NCBI GenBank assembly: GCA_030620095.1
Contig: JAUTXW010005206.1
Coordinates: 310,001 to 374,000 of the forward strand
Source of the DNA: Kuschelorhynchus macadamiae
Lineage: Eukaryota > Arthropoda > Insecta > Coleoptera > Curculionidae
DNA: 64,000 nucleotides
Direction of reading: 5' to 3'
Shown here: in pieces, positions 21,164 through 31,716 of the stretch
Position numbering within the stretch: the first letter of the stretch is position 1
Layout of the letters: every line of letters starts with the position of its first letter
Notes under the pieces: generated by a model
The model's input: only the letters and a program-made list of their open reading frames with translations
Databases searched by the model: none
Told to the model about the DNA's origin: nothing
Made by a program: the position numbers and the translations under genes

Positions 21164-21623
21164 TGGTATCAACTTACTTATTTTAAATGGAACACCCTGT
21201 ATTTTATGATATTTTGGATTCTACGGAGAATTTTAATGCTATTTTATGTAGCATGTCCTATACTTAGGTTCAAGCGTTCTTAAGATATTTGTCCTTGAAC
21301 CGAAAATGAGCCTTCGGGGTACCAAATTTTAAAATCTCATATTTTTGTAAGTTTTGAAGATATAATCTTCATATTTTGCAGACGATCGGTAAATAATCTT
21401 AGGTTTCTATTTTTTTTATTGAATTTGTCTATTTTTATACAGGGTGTCCTAAATTCAGCGGCAAACATTCAAATTTTCAAAGCCGCTAAAGTCCGTTTTT
21501 TTAAATGGGACACCCTATAAATTTATGCACTACATCAAATGTAGAATTTAATTTTCTATCGAACTGTATTAAGGTTCCCTATACTTATTTGTAACCATTT
21601 TCGAAATAATTGGGTTTTATAAA

Positions 21624-21664
21624 AATATCGTATGTATTTGCTTTAAGCAAATACATACGATATT
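21624..21664. repeat. Perfect 41-bp palindrome
   Basis: Twenty bases from 21624 (starting AATATCGTATG) are exactly reverse-complemented at 21645-21664 around a single T. It lies 130 bp upstream of the transposase start. Confidence 0.9.
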
Positions 21665-21792
21665 ACATGATTACATGTTCGAATGGTGAGCCATGGAAAA
21701 ACAATTGAGATCTAATATCCAATATGACAGATGTATTAGTATGCGTTATTTATCGAAAGCTGTCAGTGATAAACTAAATCTTCTAAATCGAA

Positions 21793-22290
21793 ATGGGAGA
21801 ATACTCAAACGCTGATATTCTCAATCTATTTTATATTCATGGAGTATTTTATAAAATTTTGGAGAGAACGTGTCGTGTGTTTAATGAACGTCACCCTGAT
21901 TTGCCGCCAATGAACAAGTCAAAATTCAAGAGGACTGAAACGAACTTTTTGCGTTTTGGCAAGGTTAAAGTTACAAAAAATGTTCCGAAACCAGTGACAA
22001 ATGCCGAGGATAACGTAATAAACACATTAGCTTATTTCAACGCAAACCCGCAAAAGTTCAATACCGTTTGCAGAAAACGATTTGGGAATTTCTTCTTCAT
22101 CTGTCCAAAGAATCTTAAGTGAACATCATATGCACCCTTATTCCTTCCAAAACGTGCAAGCCTTGAGATCTGGTGATGACGTCCGACGAGTAGAATTTTG
22201 CGAATTCATGTTTTTGACAATTCAAGAGGACCCTTAATTCCTTTCAAAAATATTTTGGACCGATGAAGCAAAATTTTCTAGAGAAGGAAT
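21793..22290 (+). pseudogene. Mariner-like transposase, N-terminal half
   Basis: The first 110 codons are open from ATG 21793: EYSNADILNLFYIHG opens the first helix-turn-helix, and FNERHPDLPPMNKSKFKR and KPVTNAEDNVINTLAYF match the DNA-binding region of insect mariner-like transposases. A frameshift near 22100 follows. Another frame then gives HPYSFQNVQALRSGDDVRRVEFCEF and FWTDEAKFSREG, the latter with the first catalytic Asp. One stop lies between them. The second and third catalytic residues are lost with the truncated end. Confidence 0.85.
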
Positions 22291-22330
22291 AACAAATAGA
22301 AGAAACGAACAGTTAAATAAGATATTGTTT

Positions 22331-25050
22331 AAACTAGATTCAACTCAATAAAAAATTATTTTACTTAGTCGGACATTAAACAAAGCACTACAGGTATTAT
22401 AAGGGATTATGCTTTTAGTCAATGTCTATCCCTCTTGAAACACTGTCTCAACCTTAGGTATTATTAGCCTTATAATATGATACCTTATATGTACAGCTGA
22501 TAATTGTGATATGCCGGAATCTATATATAAAGCTATTGTAGGATACCTTTTTACTGGTTTGGAACTATTTATTTAGAAAACTTAACATTTACTTGAATAA
22601 AGATTCTCAAAGATATACCATCATTTTTTTTAACAATACGCAGTTCTATAAGTTTGGCAGCCAGTTCCCAACATATGGTAAAGTCAACGATAAGATATTT
22701 TTAGGAAATTCTATAAGGTTAGGCTACAAAAGTTAATAAACTACTTTATACCAATTAATAAACCTAAGAATCTGAAAGCATGAAATTAATTGAGGATATC
22801 TTCGAAAGACTTTTGTCATTTATAATTATATCATGTACCTAACTTTTTCCTAAACGATACTTAGATTTAAAAAAAAATTGAAGGTGTGATGTGTGATATC
22901 TGGCATACTTACTAAATTAACTTATTACTGAATTGTGTATACCAACTCAAGAAAATATATAAATAGGCCACAGTTAATATTTTTAAAATATGGGGAAAAA
23001 TTATTCAAATTTCTAAACTTTAACTATATATCTTTAATCAATATACAAAATATGTGATACATTTTAAAGCAATAAAAACAATTATTCAACATAGATTTAA
23101 AAATAAAGTTGACACTACATTTATCATATGGTGCATCTTTTTTAGTTTTCAAACTACACACTTTCTCAGCAACAGTAATTATAAATGAACCACTTTATGG
23201 GACAAGCATATTTAGTAAATTTAAAGGTGCAGAATTTGAAGCTTCCATATAATAAAGAGACCCAATTATTACATTGATGGAATGGGCTATAATTGGGGCT
23301 ATATGACACTCGGATCAATACACGTAACTAAAGTCTTTTCTTTCTTCCTTTGCAAACAGGGCAACAAAGAGTTGAAGTATGACTATAATATACACGTCAC
23401 TAATATCTGCAATGCACATATGAGCAGAACTAACTTCCTAAGCCTTGTCTACGATACCTGTATGAAACATCAAGAAGATTCGCATTGGTCCTAAAACAAA
23501 TTACAATTAATAAAGAACCTGCATGAATAACAAGCTTAGACAAAATCAATAACAATCTTATAAAACACTAATCAATATGTGACTGATAAAAACTGATTTT
23601 TAGATAGGTATTTGCTTAGGATCAGGATAAAAAATTAAACACTAAAAAAAGTTGAAATTGTGTCTCAAAAAGCTCACAAAACAAATTACTTAAAAGATAT
23701 ATGTTCAAGCTCCAAGGCTTTTGTGGATTTTGAGTAAAACTTTATTTTATCTTTAGGTAGGGAGTAACATCCACATTAATAACAGATAGGGACTCAATCC
23801 TATATACTAACAAATAAGATTATCTTACATACCCAATTTAAAAGTAGAAGGTCTAAAATCATCTGAATGCTAACAAGTAATAACCTCTTCCTGGGTTTTC
23901 CAACAATTTTTTTTTTCAATATTCAATCTCCATTATTCCATCAAATAGAAATTATCGTGGGATAAACAAATACTTTATAATAAACAAAAAAAACAGGCAA
24001 AATATTTTCACCTCAAAGTTAGAATGCAGGCAAATACGCTAACATCATTTTTAACAATGAATAAACAATATATTTATTTTTATCAATAAAACTTGACAAC
24101 ACAGCAGGCCCATTTAACGAATTTTTAGCAAGTAGCGTAGCTCGCCAATTCGCTATTTAAAGTGTTGGGCTAGGCTAGCGCCGCATTCCACACATTCCAA
24201 TCTGTCGGTATTTCGACTGTTAGGGCCAGTGAAGTTTCGGTCCACTAACTGTTTGGGCCGGTGTAGTTTAGGGGAAAATACGCATTACCCTTACCTGCTA
24301 GTCGAATTTAAGAATACAATATTTTTATTATATAAATAAAAAAATCGGTAAAATTCCTTTACCCGGAACCGTATAATTTTTTCTATTTGTTCGGAATAGT
24401 GAAGTGTGACTCAGTTTACTTCAGTACATTGTCACAGTATATAAGTGTTACATATATTTTTCATTTTTATTGGGCGTTATTTTGTTTCGTGATATTGGAT
24501 TCCTACCAATATTTTACCATTTTCTTTCAACCTATGTCACACTTAACTTTTGGGCATAATTTAAAATAAATTAAATAAATAGTTTTTTACATTGATACAT
24601 ACCGCCATGTTGTTACGTCATGTTGAATTCGTACCAGTTTATCCCATTAGCACATTTAATTTTTCTGCAAAATTTAATCCATTAATAAAACTAAATTATC
24701 TTTAAAATTGCATTGGGTTTCCCTCTGCAATTTTTTAGTTAATAGATTTTAGGACAATAAAAAGCGGTCTTAAATTGAAACCCATATTATCAGTCTTTAC
24801 GTACTCCGTCGGTCCACAGATATTTCCTAACCCCAAATAATCCACTACTTTAACATAACAACAAAAATACCGTTAACGAAAACTAAATGGTTTTGCCCAC
24901 TTAATATCTGGGAAATATCTGCAGGCCAACAGAGAGGTAAAGATTGATAATATAGGTTTCATGCAGGGTATAGAATCTATGTGTTCTGAGAATGCAACAA
25001 TAAGTTGGGAAACATCAACAATTTAAAAAAACACTTTTTTACAGGATCTT
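22331..25050. other. Unassigned A+T-rich sequence
   Basis: No family motif on either strand. A 70-codon plus frame at 23282-23494 has a Cys/His-containing C-terminus (HVTNICNAHMSRTNF) that I do not recognise. TAACCCCAAATAATCCACTACTTTAACAT-like sequence near 24832 recurs near 36540 at the end of a satellite block. From 24580 to 25050 the sequence is unique. Confidence 0.35.
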
Positions 25051-25400
25051 AAAAGCTCGAAACAGAAGATTAAGAATGGCAACAGCTTTGGCGGAAAAAA
25101 TAATACGAAATCTGAATTCGGGAATAGATTCTGCGAAGTCAGAGAGGTACGCACTGACCTGGTCTATTGTTTATTATTTTGTTCGTAAGCATTGGTAGAG
25201 TGCATTTTCCTTTGTGCTCATATTAATTTTGTCCGTTTTTGAAAATAAATAGTTTCGACGTAGAAATATGTTTAAATAATAATAATCGCTTTATATACAA
25301 GAAAAAAAATTAGCTCCATAATAATTTTGATTTTTTTTAGTCTTGCGGCACCTGAGTGAATGCATCCCGATCCGGTCAACATCATGCATGCCCTGCTAAG
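25051..25400 (+). other. Candidate exon at outer edge of the inverted repeat
   Basis: TTTTTTACAG at 25035-25044 is a good splice acceptor. The stretch to a GTACGC donor at about 25147 stays open and reads ARNRRLRMATALAEKIIRNL then NSGIDSAKSE. A second acceptor-like TTTTTTTTAG near 25340 precedes SLAAPE and a stop. In the right arm the first stretch is kept with few changes, but both acceptor contexts are lost. I do not recognise the peptide. It could be a captured host exon or a transposon exon, or chance. Confidence 0.25.
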
Positions 25401-25429
25401 CCCGCCCCTAGGTTCATAATTGTATACTT

Positions 25430-26050
25430 ACTGATGTCTCGATCATCAAACAAACTCTTACGGTTTTAATACAATTCTTAATTTTTTGTCGAAAAAATTC
25501 TGTAACATTATATTTTAAAATTTGATATTTGTCTAGGTTAAGAAAATCTGATGTTTTGTTAATATTTATAACATGTTTTGATTTATTTTTAATTTGTTTT
25601 ATACGTTTAACTTCCGAATTTGATTTAGTTAGAATCTTTAAGAAATTATTTAAGTTTTAAACCTTAAAATTTTAGATATATATTTGAAGGAATTTCTATA
25701 AGGACTAATTCAGTTTAAGCTTCTATAATTCTAAGTTTTTCGTTGAAATGTTGTTTACTAATATTGTATTTAAACCCTTTTTGTAACTAGAGGGGTTAGA
25801 AAATATATCACTAAATGTTTTTATTATTTTTAAGTATTAGAGAACATTTTTCTTTTTTTTTTGTTTAAGAAGTATTTGTGAATAATCGAGTTAACTTTTT
25901 CTTTGATATGCTGTTCAAACTCGCGAAATGCAATGTAATCTAATATAAATAAAAGTTCAGTGTGAATTACTTTTAGACAGAAGTTGTATGTACCTCCTGA
26001 ATTTCATTTTCCGCCATTTATTAAGACCAGAGATAGAATCTTCTTGTTGG
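25430..26050 (-). pseudogene. Penelope-like element, N-terminal coding remnant
   Basis: On the minus strand, with stops and frame breaks: MAENEIQEVHTTSV, FREFEQHIKEKVNSIIHKYF, VTKGFKYNISKQHFNEKLRI and, further on, FRQKIKNCIKTVRVC. The KGFNFNI...NEK pattern resembles the conserved stretch upstream of RT in PLEs. It lies just downstream, in this orientation, of a PLE pseudo-LTR. The RT core itself is absent. The same piece is present in the right arm at 47632-48253. Confidence 0.5.
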
Positions 26051-26189
26051 AAAAACGTTATATTTTGAATACTTGTCAAAAATTCACAAGGTTCGAGAAC
26101 AGCGACTCTCAAAAATAATTTAAAATCCTATCAGTGGGTTATGAAGCTTACTAACGCTTCTTTTAACAATACGATTGTGTCAACTGATA

Positions 26190-26500
26190 CTCAGTGGAAA
26201 TTCATAATAATATTATATGAAATGTAAAAACGTAACTATTTTTTACAAATAGTTCCACTATATTTATTTAAAAACACGTAAAATGTTTCGCTACAGAGTA
26301 TTTTCTTCGGACGTTACATCTCGAACAACGATTGGGAAATTTTAACAATAAAAAAAATCTGGGAATTTTTAAGTACTAGCCATAAACTAAACTACGTACA
26401 AATATTAAAAGACATTTAAGAGAGATAAATTGTTGAGTTCTACCTGATCGTTTAACAAATAATTTGAACGCTTGAGCTTACTTATTATTATAATTCAAAC
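26190..26500 (-). repeat. Penelope-like pseudo-LTR segment (minus)
   Basis: Minus strand reads GTAGCGAAACATTTTACGTG, then AAATATAGTGGAACTATTTG. This is the GAAAC core side of a PLE hammerhead region plus its 3' flank. Closely related sequence is found in the plus orientation at 30272-30420 and adjoining the endonuclease at 27258-27400. Confidence 0.65.
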
Positions 26501-26989
26501 ATATAGTTTTCAGCAAAACATCAAATTATAAACCTTTAGAGTTAATTAAATTAGAAATATTCATTTATCAGATAATGCGAAACTAATCTCGTAACCAATC
26601 TATTTTTTATATTGCTGCTAAAGATATAATTAAACTAGTAGAAAATCAGTTAATGGTGTCGAAAAACAAAAAAAAAAGTACTTACCGAATGTGTAGAACA
26701 AAACTACTTCGAATTTAATACAAAACTTTATAGGAACAGAAGATTTATTTATGGGTAATCCATTCAGCTCCTGACTTGCTTTAATATTTTTGGACACTCT
26801 AGAAAACCAAATTAACAAACAACAAAACCGTCATATAAAAAATCCATAAATAAGATTAATCCGAATAATAAAGAAAAAATAACATACAAAGTTATATCCT
26901 ACATATAGGTAATTCCAGCTCTAAAACTGGTAAATTTCTTAAGGTTTTAGATATTAGGATAACATATAAAACTAATAATTCTTTAAGTA

Positions 26990-27262
26990 AGTACATTAAA
27001 AATAATAAAACAGAATCTTGAACAATCAGGTGCATACCAATTAGACTGTGGAGATTGTGACAAAACGTATATAGCTCAAACAGGCAGATATGTTGGTAAA
27101 AGAAAAGACCTATGTTTCATCAAAAGAAATACCGATTCTAATTATGCAAAGTACTTAATTGAGACTGGTCATAGAAATTTTAAAATTTTACTCAAAGAAA
27201 GGAAAAGAAAAGGAGGAGGTAAATTGAATATACTGGAGTCTCTAGAAATAAATAAGCTCAAT
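26990..27262 (+). pseudogene. Penelope-like GIY-YIG endonuclease
   Basis: Plus-strand C-terminal endonuclease of a PLE, which nicks the target. Reads AYQLDCGDCDKTYIAQTGRY, where the GIY/YIG pair appears as AYQ...TYI. It has the C..C..T.Y.GQTGR pattern typical of the insect branch, then SNYAKYLIETGHRNFKILLK and KLNILESLEINKL, with the catalytic Glu in LE.LEI. The G of YIGQTG is A here, a likely loss. No RT is found upstream in this orientation, so it is a 5'-truncated copy. It has a mirror copy at about 46425-46690. Confidence 0.8.
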
Positions 27263-27429
27263 GGTTCAAGTTGTTAGTTAAACGACCAGGTAGAACTCAA
27301 AAATACCTCTGTTATACTTTAGGTAGTTTAAGTCTAACACTTAAAAATTCCAATTTTTTTATATTGTTAAAATTTCTGAATCGTAGTACACCTAGTTATA
27401 TTACTTTTAATTCTGTTAATCAGTTGCGG
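27258..27429 (+). repeat. Penelope-like 3' pseudo-LTR, interrupted
   Basis: Follows the endonuclease stop. AACGACCAGGTAGAACTCAA matches the reverse complement of about 26440. The match to the right arm breaks at 27429 (CAGTTGCGG) and resumes at 30196. The intervening 2.77 kb is therefore extra in the left arm or lost from the right. Confidence 0.6.
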
Positions 27430-27955
27430 ATGGGCAATGTTAAATCGGCCTGGGACGATTTTTTTGTGCGGCCTCTATTTAGGCTGGGATCTCTTCCCAT
27501 TTGCCACTAAATTAAAGAATTCCCTACATATTTTATATTCTTATATTTCGTGAGCTTAGTGCGAAAACTCACTAAGTCAGAGTTTTTTGATTTTTATATT
27601 TTTGTGTCATTTAGTCGAGCTGTACTAGGCGAATATTTTGCAAAACTCACTAAATGAAATATTTCTCAATATTATTAAATAAACATATAATTTACTTGTA
27701 ACTAAGTCAAAGATCCAATTTGGATTTTACGAAAAAACTCACTAAGTACCCTTTGACGAATGATTACGTTAGCCACTTAAGATGAAAAATTGATGCTGCA
27801 AAGGCCAAAGAACTAGATAAAGTGAAAGCTAACAACGGAAGCGATTTAGTACATTTGATTTGCAGTGAGTCCTGCAGATACCCTGCTATGTTATATCATT
27901 AATATATTACATCAGGAAAATCAACAGGTATACCTTTACCATCTAAGAGGCAGGG

Positions 27956-28121
27956 TTGCCAAATAAACCATACTGCTACTCATGGACAGAACTTAACGTA
28001 AAAAGGGACAGTTATGAAATAGGGACATGTTTACGAAGGTAGGCTTGCCAAATAAACCATACTGCTACTCATGGACAGAACTCAATGTAAAAAGGGATAG
28101 TTATGAAATAGGGACATGTTT
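27956..28121. repeat. 89-bp tandem duplication
   Basis: TTGCCAAATAAACCATACTG starts at 27956 and again at 28045; the two units agree apart from a few changes. It disrupts the remnant gene around it. Confidence 0.85.
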
Positions 28122-28460
28122 ATGACATGTGTGCGCCTTGATGCTGTATCTGACTCAGAGAACAAATATTGATATCATTGAACATAAGTTTCTCGAAAGT
28201 GGATACTCGTACATGGAGGTGGACTCCATGCCTAGCGTAATTAAAAAACCAAAAAGAATTCACCTGTGTACATTGTTCATGATGGTTAAATATATTTAGG
28301 CAGGCAAGATCCAAAAGGAATAGAAATAAACTAAGAGACCCCTATATTATTGAGCAGGTAATGTTTACGGACTTTAAAGATTTTCAAGATTTGGCAAAAC
28401 AATATAAAAAATAGGTTGTGTGATACTAATGATAAAGTTATTTGGCTAAAAAAATTTTCG

Positions 28461-28544
28461 CGAAAATAAAAGAATGTTCCCAGATATAAATTTTGAAGAT
28501 TTCGAAAATAAAAGAAGGTTCCCAGATATAAATTTTGAAGATTT
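28461..28544. repeat. 42-bp tandem duplication
   Basis: CGAAAATAAAAGAA begins at 28461 and at 28503; 42 bp (14 codons) is repeated with one visible change (ATGTTCC versus AGGTTCC). Because 42 is a multiple of three, the frame of the remnant protein is kept through the duplication. Confidence 0.9.
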
Positions 28545-29191
28545 AAACCTGAAAAATCTTTACAAAAGGTTACTACAGATATTCAAGGAAAAAAATCAGT
28601 TTTACTGAACTTATGCCAAAAGAGTACAATTCCAGAAGATGGTTATTATCATTCTCTACCAGTTAGTGTAAACGTTGATACTGATCCAACACCAAAACCA
28701 GAATTCAGTGACAGCGATAAAAAAAAATATTAATAATCACCTAAACTTAATAAAACAGTTATAACTATTTAAGGCTTTTATTCATTAAGTCTAACTTCTT
28801 ACTATAAAGTTACATGTACAAAACTTCAATTTTATTTAAAAATTGCTTGCTTTCTTTAAGAATAAATTAAATTGAAGCAATTATTAGGTGTAAAATCGGT
28901 GAACAAATGCGTAACTACATATCTCACCTCGGTTAAACAAACAAGTTTTTTAAATATGGACTTATTACATTTAATTTTGATGGCGAAAATATTCTTCGTT
29001 GTTTTTCTCAGGATTATGATTTTTGACTTGGCGAGTTTTCTCTCTAAGCCCACGATTTCAAAACAAACAACAAACAAAAAATGTTTTTTACATAGCTCTA
29101 ATATTTAATAGATTAGAGATCTTGAAAGAAATTGACTGGTGGCAGCTAATTTATTTATTATTTCGTCATTATCCAGTTTTGATAAGAAACT

Positions 29192-29530
29192 TCATTTTAT
29201 ATTCATTAGCATAAATGATTCGTCGTTCATAGATTTGCGAAAGATTTTTTTAACGTATTTTAAAATTGAAAATGATCGTTTACATGGTACTTGTGATATT
29301 GGAAGTAATAATATAAGGATAAGTAAATATTGATATGCCGTAGCTAGTGACTGAAAATTCCTTGAAACATGTTTATTATGCTTAAGTAACAGCATATAAT
29401 ACATTTTTTGCAACCTTTCCAATCTGAATCTCCTATAGTAATAGAAGATATTTTTGTAGCAGCTGTGGCAATGTGTTCTTCTATCTCTTCTTCATCCACA
29501 TCCAAATAAGAAAGTCTATAAAAGTCACGT
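29192..29530 (-). pseudogene. hAT transposase C-terminal dimerisation fragment
   Basis: Minus strand. QVPCKRSFSILKYVKKIFRK followed by SMNDESFMLMNIK is the hAT C-terminal dimerisation block, usually with the pattern ERSFS.L..IKT.LR..M...RL..L..L. The first Glu of ERSFS is Lys here. Preceding minus-strand sequence (29430-29530) has an acidic DVDEEEIEEHIA stretch that may belong to the same gene. The rest of the transposase is missing. Confidence 0.7.
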
Positions 29531-29689
29531 ATTGATAACTGAAACTTTTCTCAATTATTTTTTTAAATATTTTTTATTCTTACTTTAAAAGTTGAGCCTG
29601 ATATAGATTAGCTGTATTTGTTTTTGCGTACATACATACTTTAATTGGGAGTCCCTAATTTGCTGACCAATAGGATTCGGTAATATTTT

Positions 29690-29935
29690 GCTGACCCGTT
29701 TGAAATTTTGCTGACCCATAATAAGGGTGATATAATTCTGATGCTACGTAACATTATTTTCACTTTTTGCAATTTTTTTACAGCCCCCCTTTCTTTCCAG
29801 GACATATAATCACTTTCAATGTGGTCAAAACCTGCTGATCCGTTAGAAATTTGCTGACTCTTAACAGGAGTGATAATTCACATGCTACTTAACATTATTT
29901 TCATTTGTTGCAGCCTCCCTTTCTTTCCAGGACTT
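29690..29935. repeat. Imperfect direct duplication, period about 143 bp
   Basis: TTTGCTGACCCATAATAAGG (about 29708) through CCCTTTCTTTCCAGGAC recurs from about 29851 through CCCTTTCTTTCCAGGAC, with several indels. Confidence 0.65.
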
Positions 29936-30269
29936 TCGATGTGATGTCGGCACGATTTCATTCTGCTCAATGGCACAGTCGGAAACTGCCCAGGAACAAA
30001 CCCTGCAAGTCCCAGAGATGCGCATTTTGCGGTTCGCCGTTCGATATGTTAAATCTAGATAAAGAGTTTGGTCGATGCGGGTCGAGATTGCTGAGAAGCA
30101 AAAACCGCCTTTTAGTTTCAAGTAATCTAAATATATCTTAGTATGTAATTTTTCTTTGAAAGTTCTGAAATTATTTTTGGTAGAAAATTTTGGTCCGACC
30201 GGTCCGCCAGACCAGCGGCCCACCGGGATTCGTCCCAGTGTCCTGCCGATGCCGTGGCCTGTCAGCCAC

Positions 30270-30420
30270 TTTATTCGAGTCCGAAGCTACTGTGTAGCGA
30301 AACATTTTACGTGTTGTGAAACAAATATAGTAGAAGTATTTGTAAAAAATAGTTGTGTTTTTACATTTTACATAATATCTTTATGGATTTCCACCGAGTA
30401 TCCGCTGATCCAATCGTTTT
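30270..30420 (+). repeat. Penelope-like pseudo-LTR segment (plus)
   Basis: GTAGCGAAACATTTTACGTG then AAATATAGTAGAAGTATTTG, closely related to the reverse complement of 26190-26300. It is cut at about 30420 by a Tc1 fragment. The preceding 30196-30270 is unusually G/C-rich (GGTCCGCCAGACCAGCGGCC). Confidence 0.6.
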
Positions 30421-30850
30421 GTCATAAGACGTTTAAACGACATTTAAGACGTCTTCCACTAACAGAAATCCCTAGAGCTTATCGTTTACTTTCGTGCGAA
30501 GAACGGTTACACTACGCTAATAAGTGGAACACTGTGATGTTTACTGATGAGATCCGTTTTTGTTTTCATAGTGCCAGAGGTTCAGTATGGAGACGGCCAA
30601 ATTTAAGGGTAAATGACAGATACTGTCAAATAAAGGTCGAACAGAGTTGTATATCTGTGAACGTACAATGACCGGTGACATTTATGCAAGAGACATCGTA
30701 CACAATTTTATGACACAGTATCCTTGAAACCTAGAACCTAATTTTAGATTCTTGGATGACAATACTCGTCCACATAAAGCTAGAGTAGTTCTAGAACAGC
30801 TGGAAATCGATGAAATTAATCATTTACCCGCGCTCCCACTTTCTCTATAT
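30420..30850 (+). pseudogene. Tc1-like transposase fragment
   Basis: Plus strand, two frames. RRLPLTEIPRAYRLLSCEER, then NTVMFTDEIRFCFHSARGSV with the first catalytic Asp in TDE, then VWRRP. After a frame change: RTMTGDIYARDIVHNFM and FRFLDDNTRPHKARVV with the second catalytic Asp in DDN. The N-terminal DNA-binding region and the last acidic residue are missing. A mirror copy lies at about 45570-46010. Confidence 0.85.
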
Positions 30851-30854
30851 ATAA

Positions 30855-31340
30855 ATTTTGGTGTGAAGTTATTATGGCGAAACAAAATGGCCGCCTAATA
30901 AAATGGTCATAAATTCAATCCCAAAAAAACTATTTATCCAATTGACTTAAAATATTGTACAAAAGTCAAATGTGAAATAGGGATAAAGTGATACAATTTA
31001 AGTGCGAATACCAAATTGCAAAATAAAATGGCGGTTTAATTAAATGTTTAAATATTCGGTAAAATTCCATTTAATCTAATAAGTAGTATATCAGGCTTAT
31101 TTTGCTAAACCGCCGTTTTGTTTCGTACAAATGTTACCTGCTTATTTATGTAACATTTGATTTTTTGCAAAATTTGAGGTAAACTAGATAATTAGATTTT
31201 TATTCACAATTTTTATAACATTTCACTAGGCCGCCATTTTGTTCCACCAGATTGGATTGTCGCTAGAATATTACCAGGTATGACCCATATGACTTTTCAT
31301 TTTTTCCAAAGTTTGAAGTCGACTGGATAAGTAGTTTTTT
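30855..31340. repeat. ATGGCGG-type repeat arranged as a foldback (left arm)
   Basis: AAAATGGCCGCC / AAAATGGCGGTTT occur in the plus orientation at about 30887 and 31027. CCGCCGTTTTG / GGCCGCCATTTTG occur in reverse at about 31110 and 31230. Related TTATCCAATTGAC / GTCGACTGGATAAGTAG sequence also flips. The centre is near 31090. The same family forms a tandem series at 57.8-60.1 kb. Confidence 0.65.
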
Positions 31341-31572
31341 GAAACATCTTACTTATTAAACCAACATTTTTTATATAAAATTACCTAGTTGAATGGTATG
31401 AATTGCTCAGCTGAAACGATATTACATTAGAAAACAAAATTATTAAATTCGAACTTTTACCATTTTGACCTTATTTATTAAATAAATATGAGTTCTCTTG
31501 GGTCCTGCTAATGCGTATATGGAGCCACAGCTTTTTCGTATTATAGTGTTACGTGACTGGATACTTGGCTGT

Positions 31573-31716
31573 TAAAGCCCAGTTTCACGATATGCGGTTA
31601 CCATTGGGTTATGGTTATTTACTATAGTTTCTATAGTTGAGAAGGGGAATTTTTAATTGAATCTATAGCTACTAACCCAGACTTTTTGCTCACCACATAT
31701 TGGGAAACTGGCCCTA
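31573..31716. mobile_element. Short MITE with GGGCCAGTTTC-type ends
   Basis: GCCCAGTTTCACGATATGCGG near the left end is matched in reverse by CCACATATTGGGAAACTGGC at the right. The element is about 140 bp, non-coding, flanked by TTA/TAA. It is present at the same place in the right arm, so it predates the inversion. Confidence 0.65.

Larger units (their letters stand above)
21041..22330 (+). mobile_element. Mariner-like (IS630 superfamily) element, truncated
   Basis: A plus-strand transposase remnant preceded by sequence carrying repeated AACACCCTGTA / TACAGGGTGTCC / GACACCCTATA motifs (21187, 21437, 21506). These are end-type motifs of an abundant insect mariner-like family. The right end is missing after the first catalytic block. 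The same transposase family occurs on the minus strand at 54 kb. Confidence 0.7.
27780..28735 (+). pseudogene. Insect TE-associated protein remnant (DUF7869-like?)
   Basis: Across several frames on the plus strand: DAAKAKELDKVKA, then RTNIDIIEHKFLESGYSYME with VDSMPS, then VKYI-type helix, RDPYIIEQVMFTDFKDFQDL, DTNDKVIWLKK, and LLNLCQKSTIPEDGYYHSLP. This matches my memory of a family of insect proteins with a conserved FLESGH.YME.D.MH block, usually annotated as uncharacterised or TE-derived, possibly DUF7869. The His of FLESGH is Tyr here. Stops and two small tandem duplications break it. Biochemical role is unknown to me. Confidence 0.55.
27430..30195. mobile_element. Left-arm-only 2.77-kb segment
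   Basis: It is absent at the corresponding right-arm point (46233). It contains an insect transposon-like gene remnant, two short tandem duplications, a hAT C-terminal fragment on the minus strand, and a 143-bp imperfect duplication. No clear target-site duplication was seen at 27430/30195, so a deletion from the right arm is as likely as an insertion here. Confidence 0.6.

Noticed and set aside
22331..25050. Search for a host gene in the longest TE-free stretch
   Set aside because: Only short frames without consistent codon or splice structure; the 70-codon frame at 23282 has no recognisable domain.
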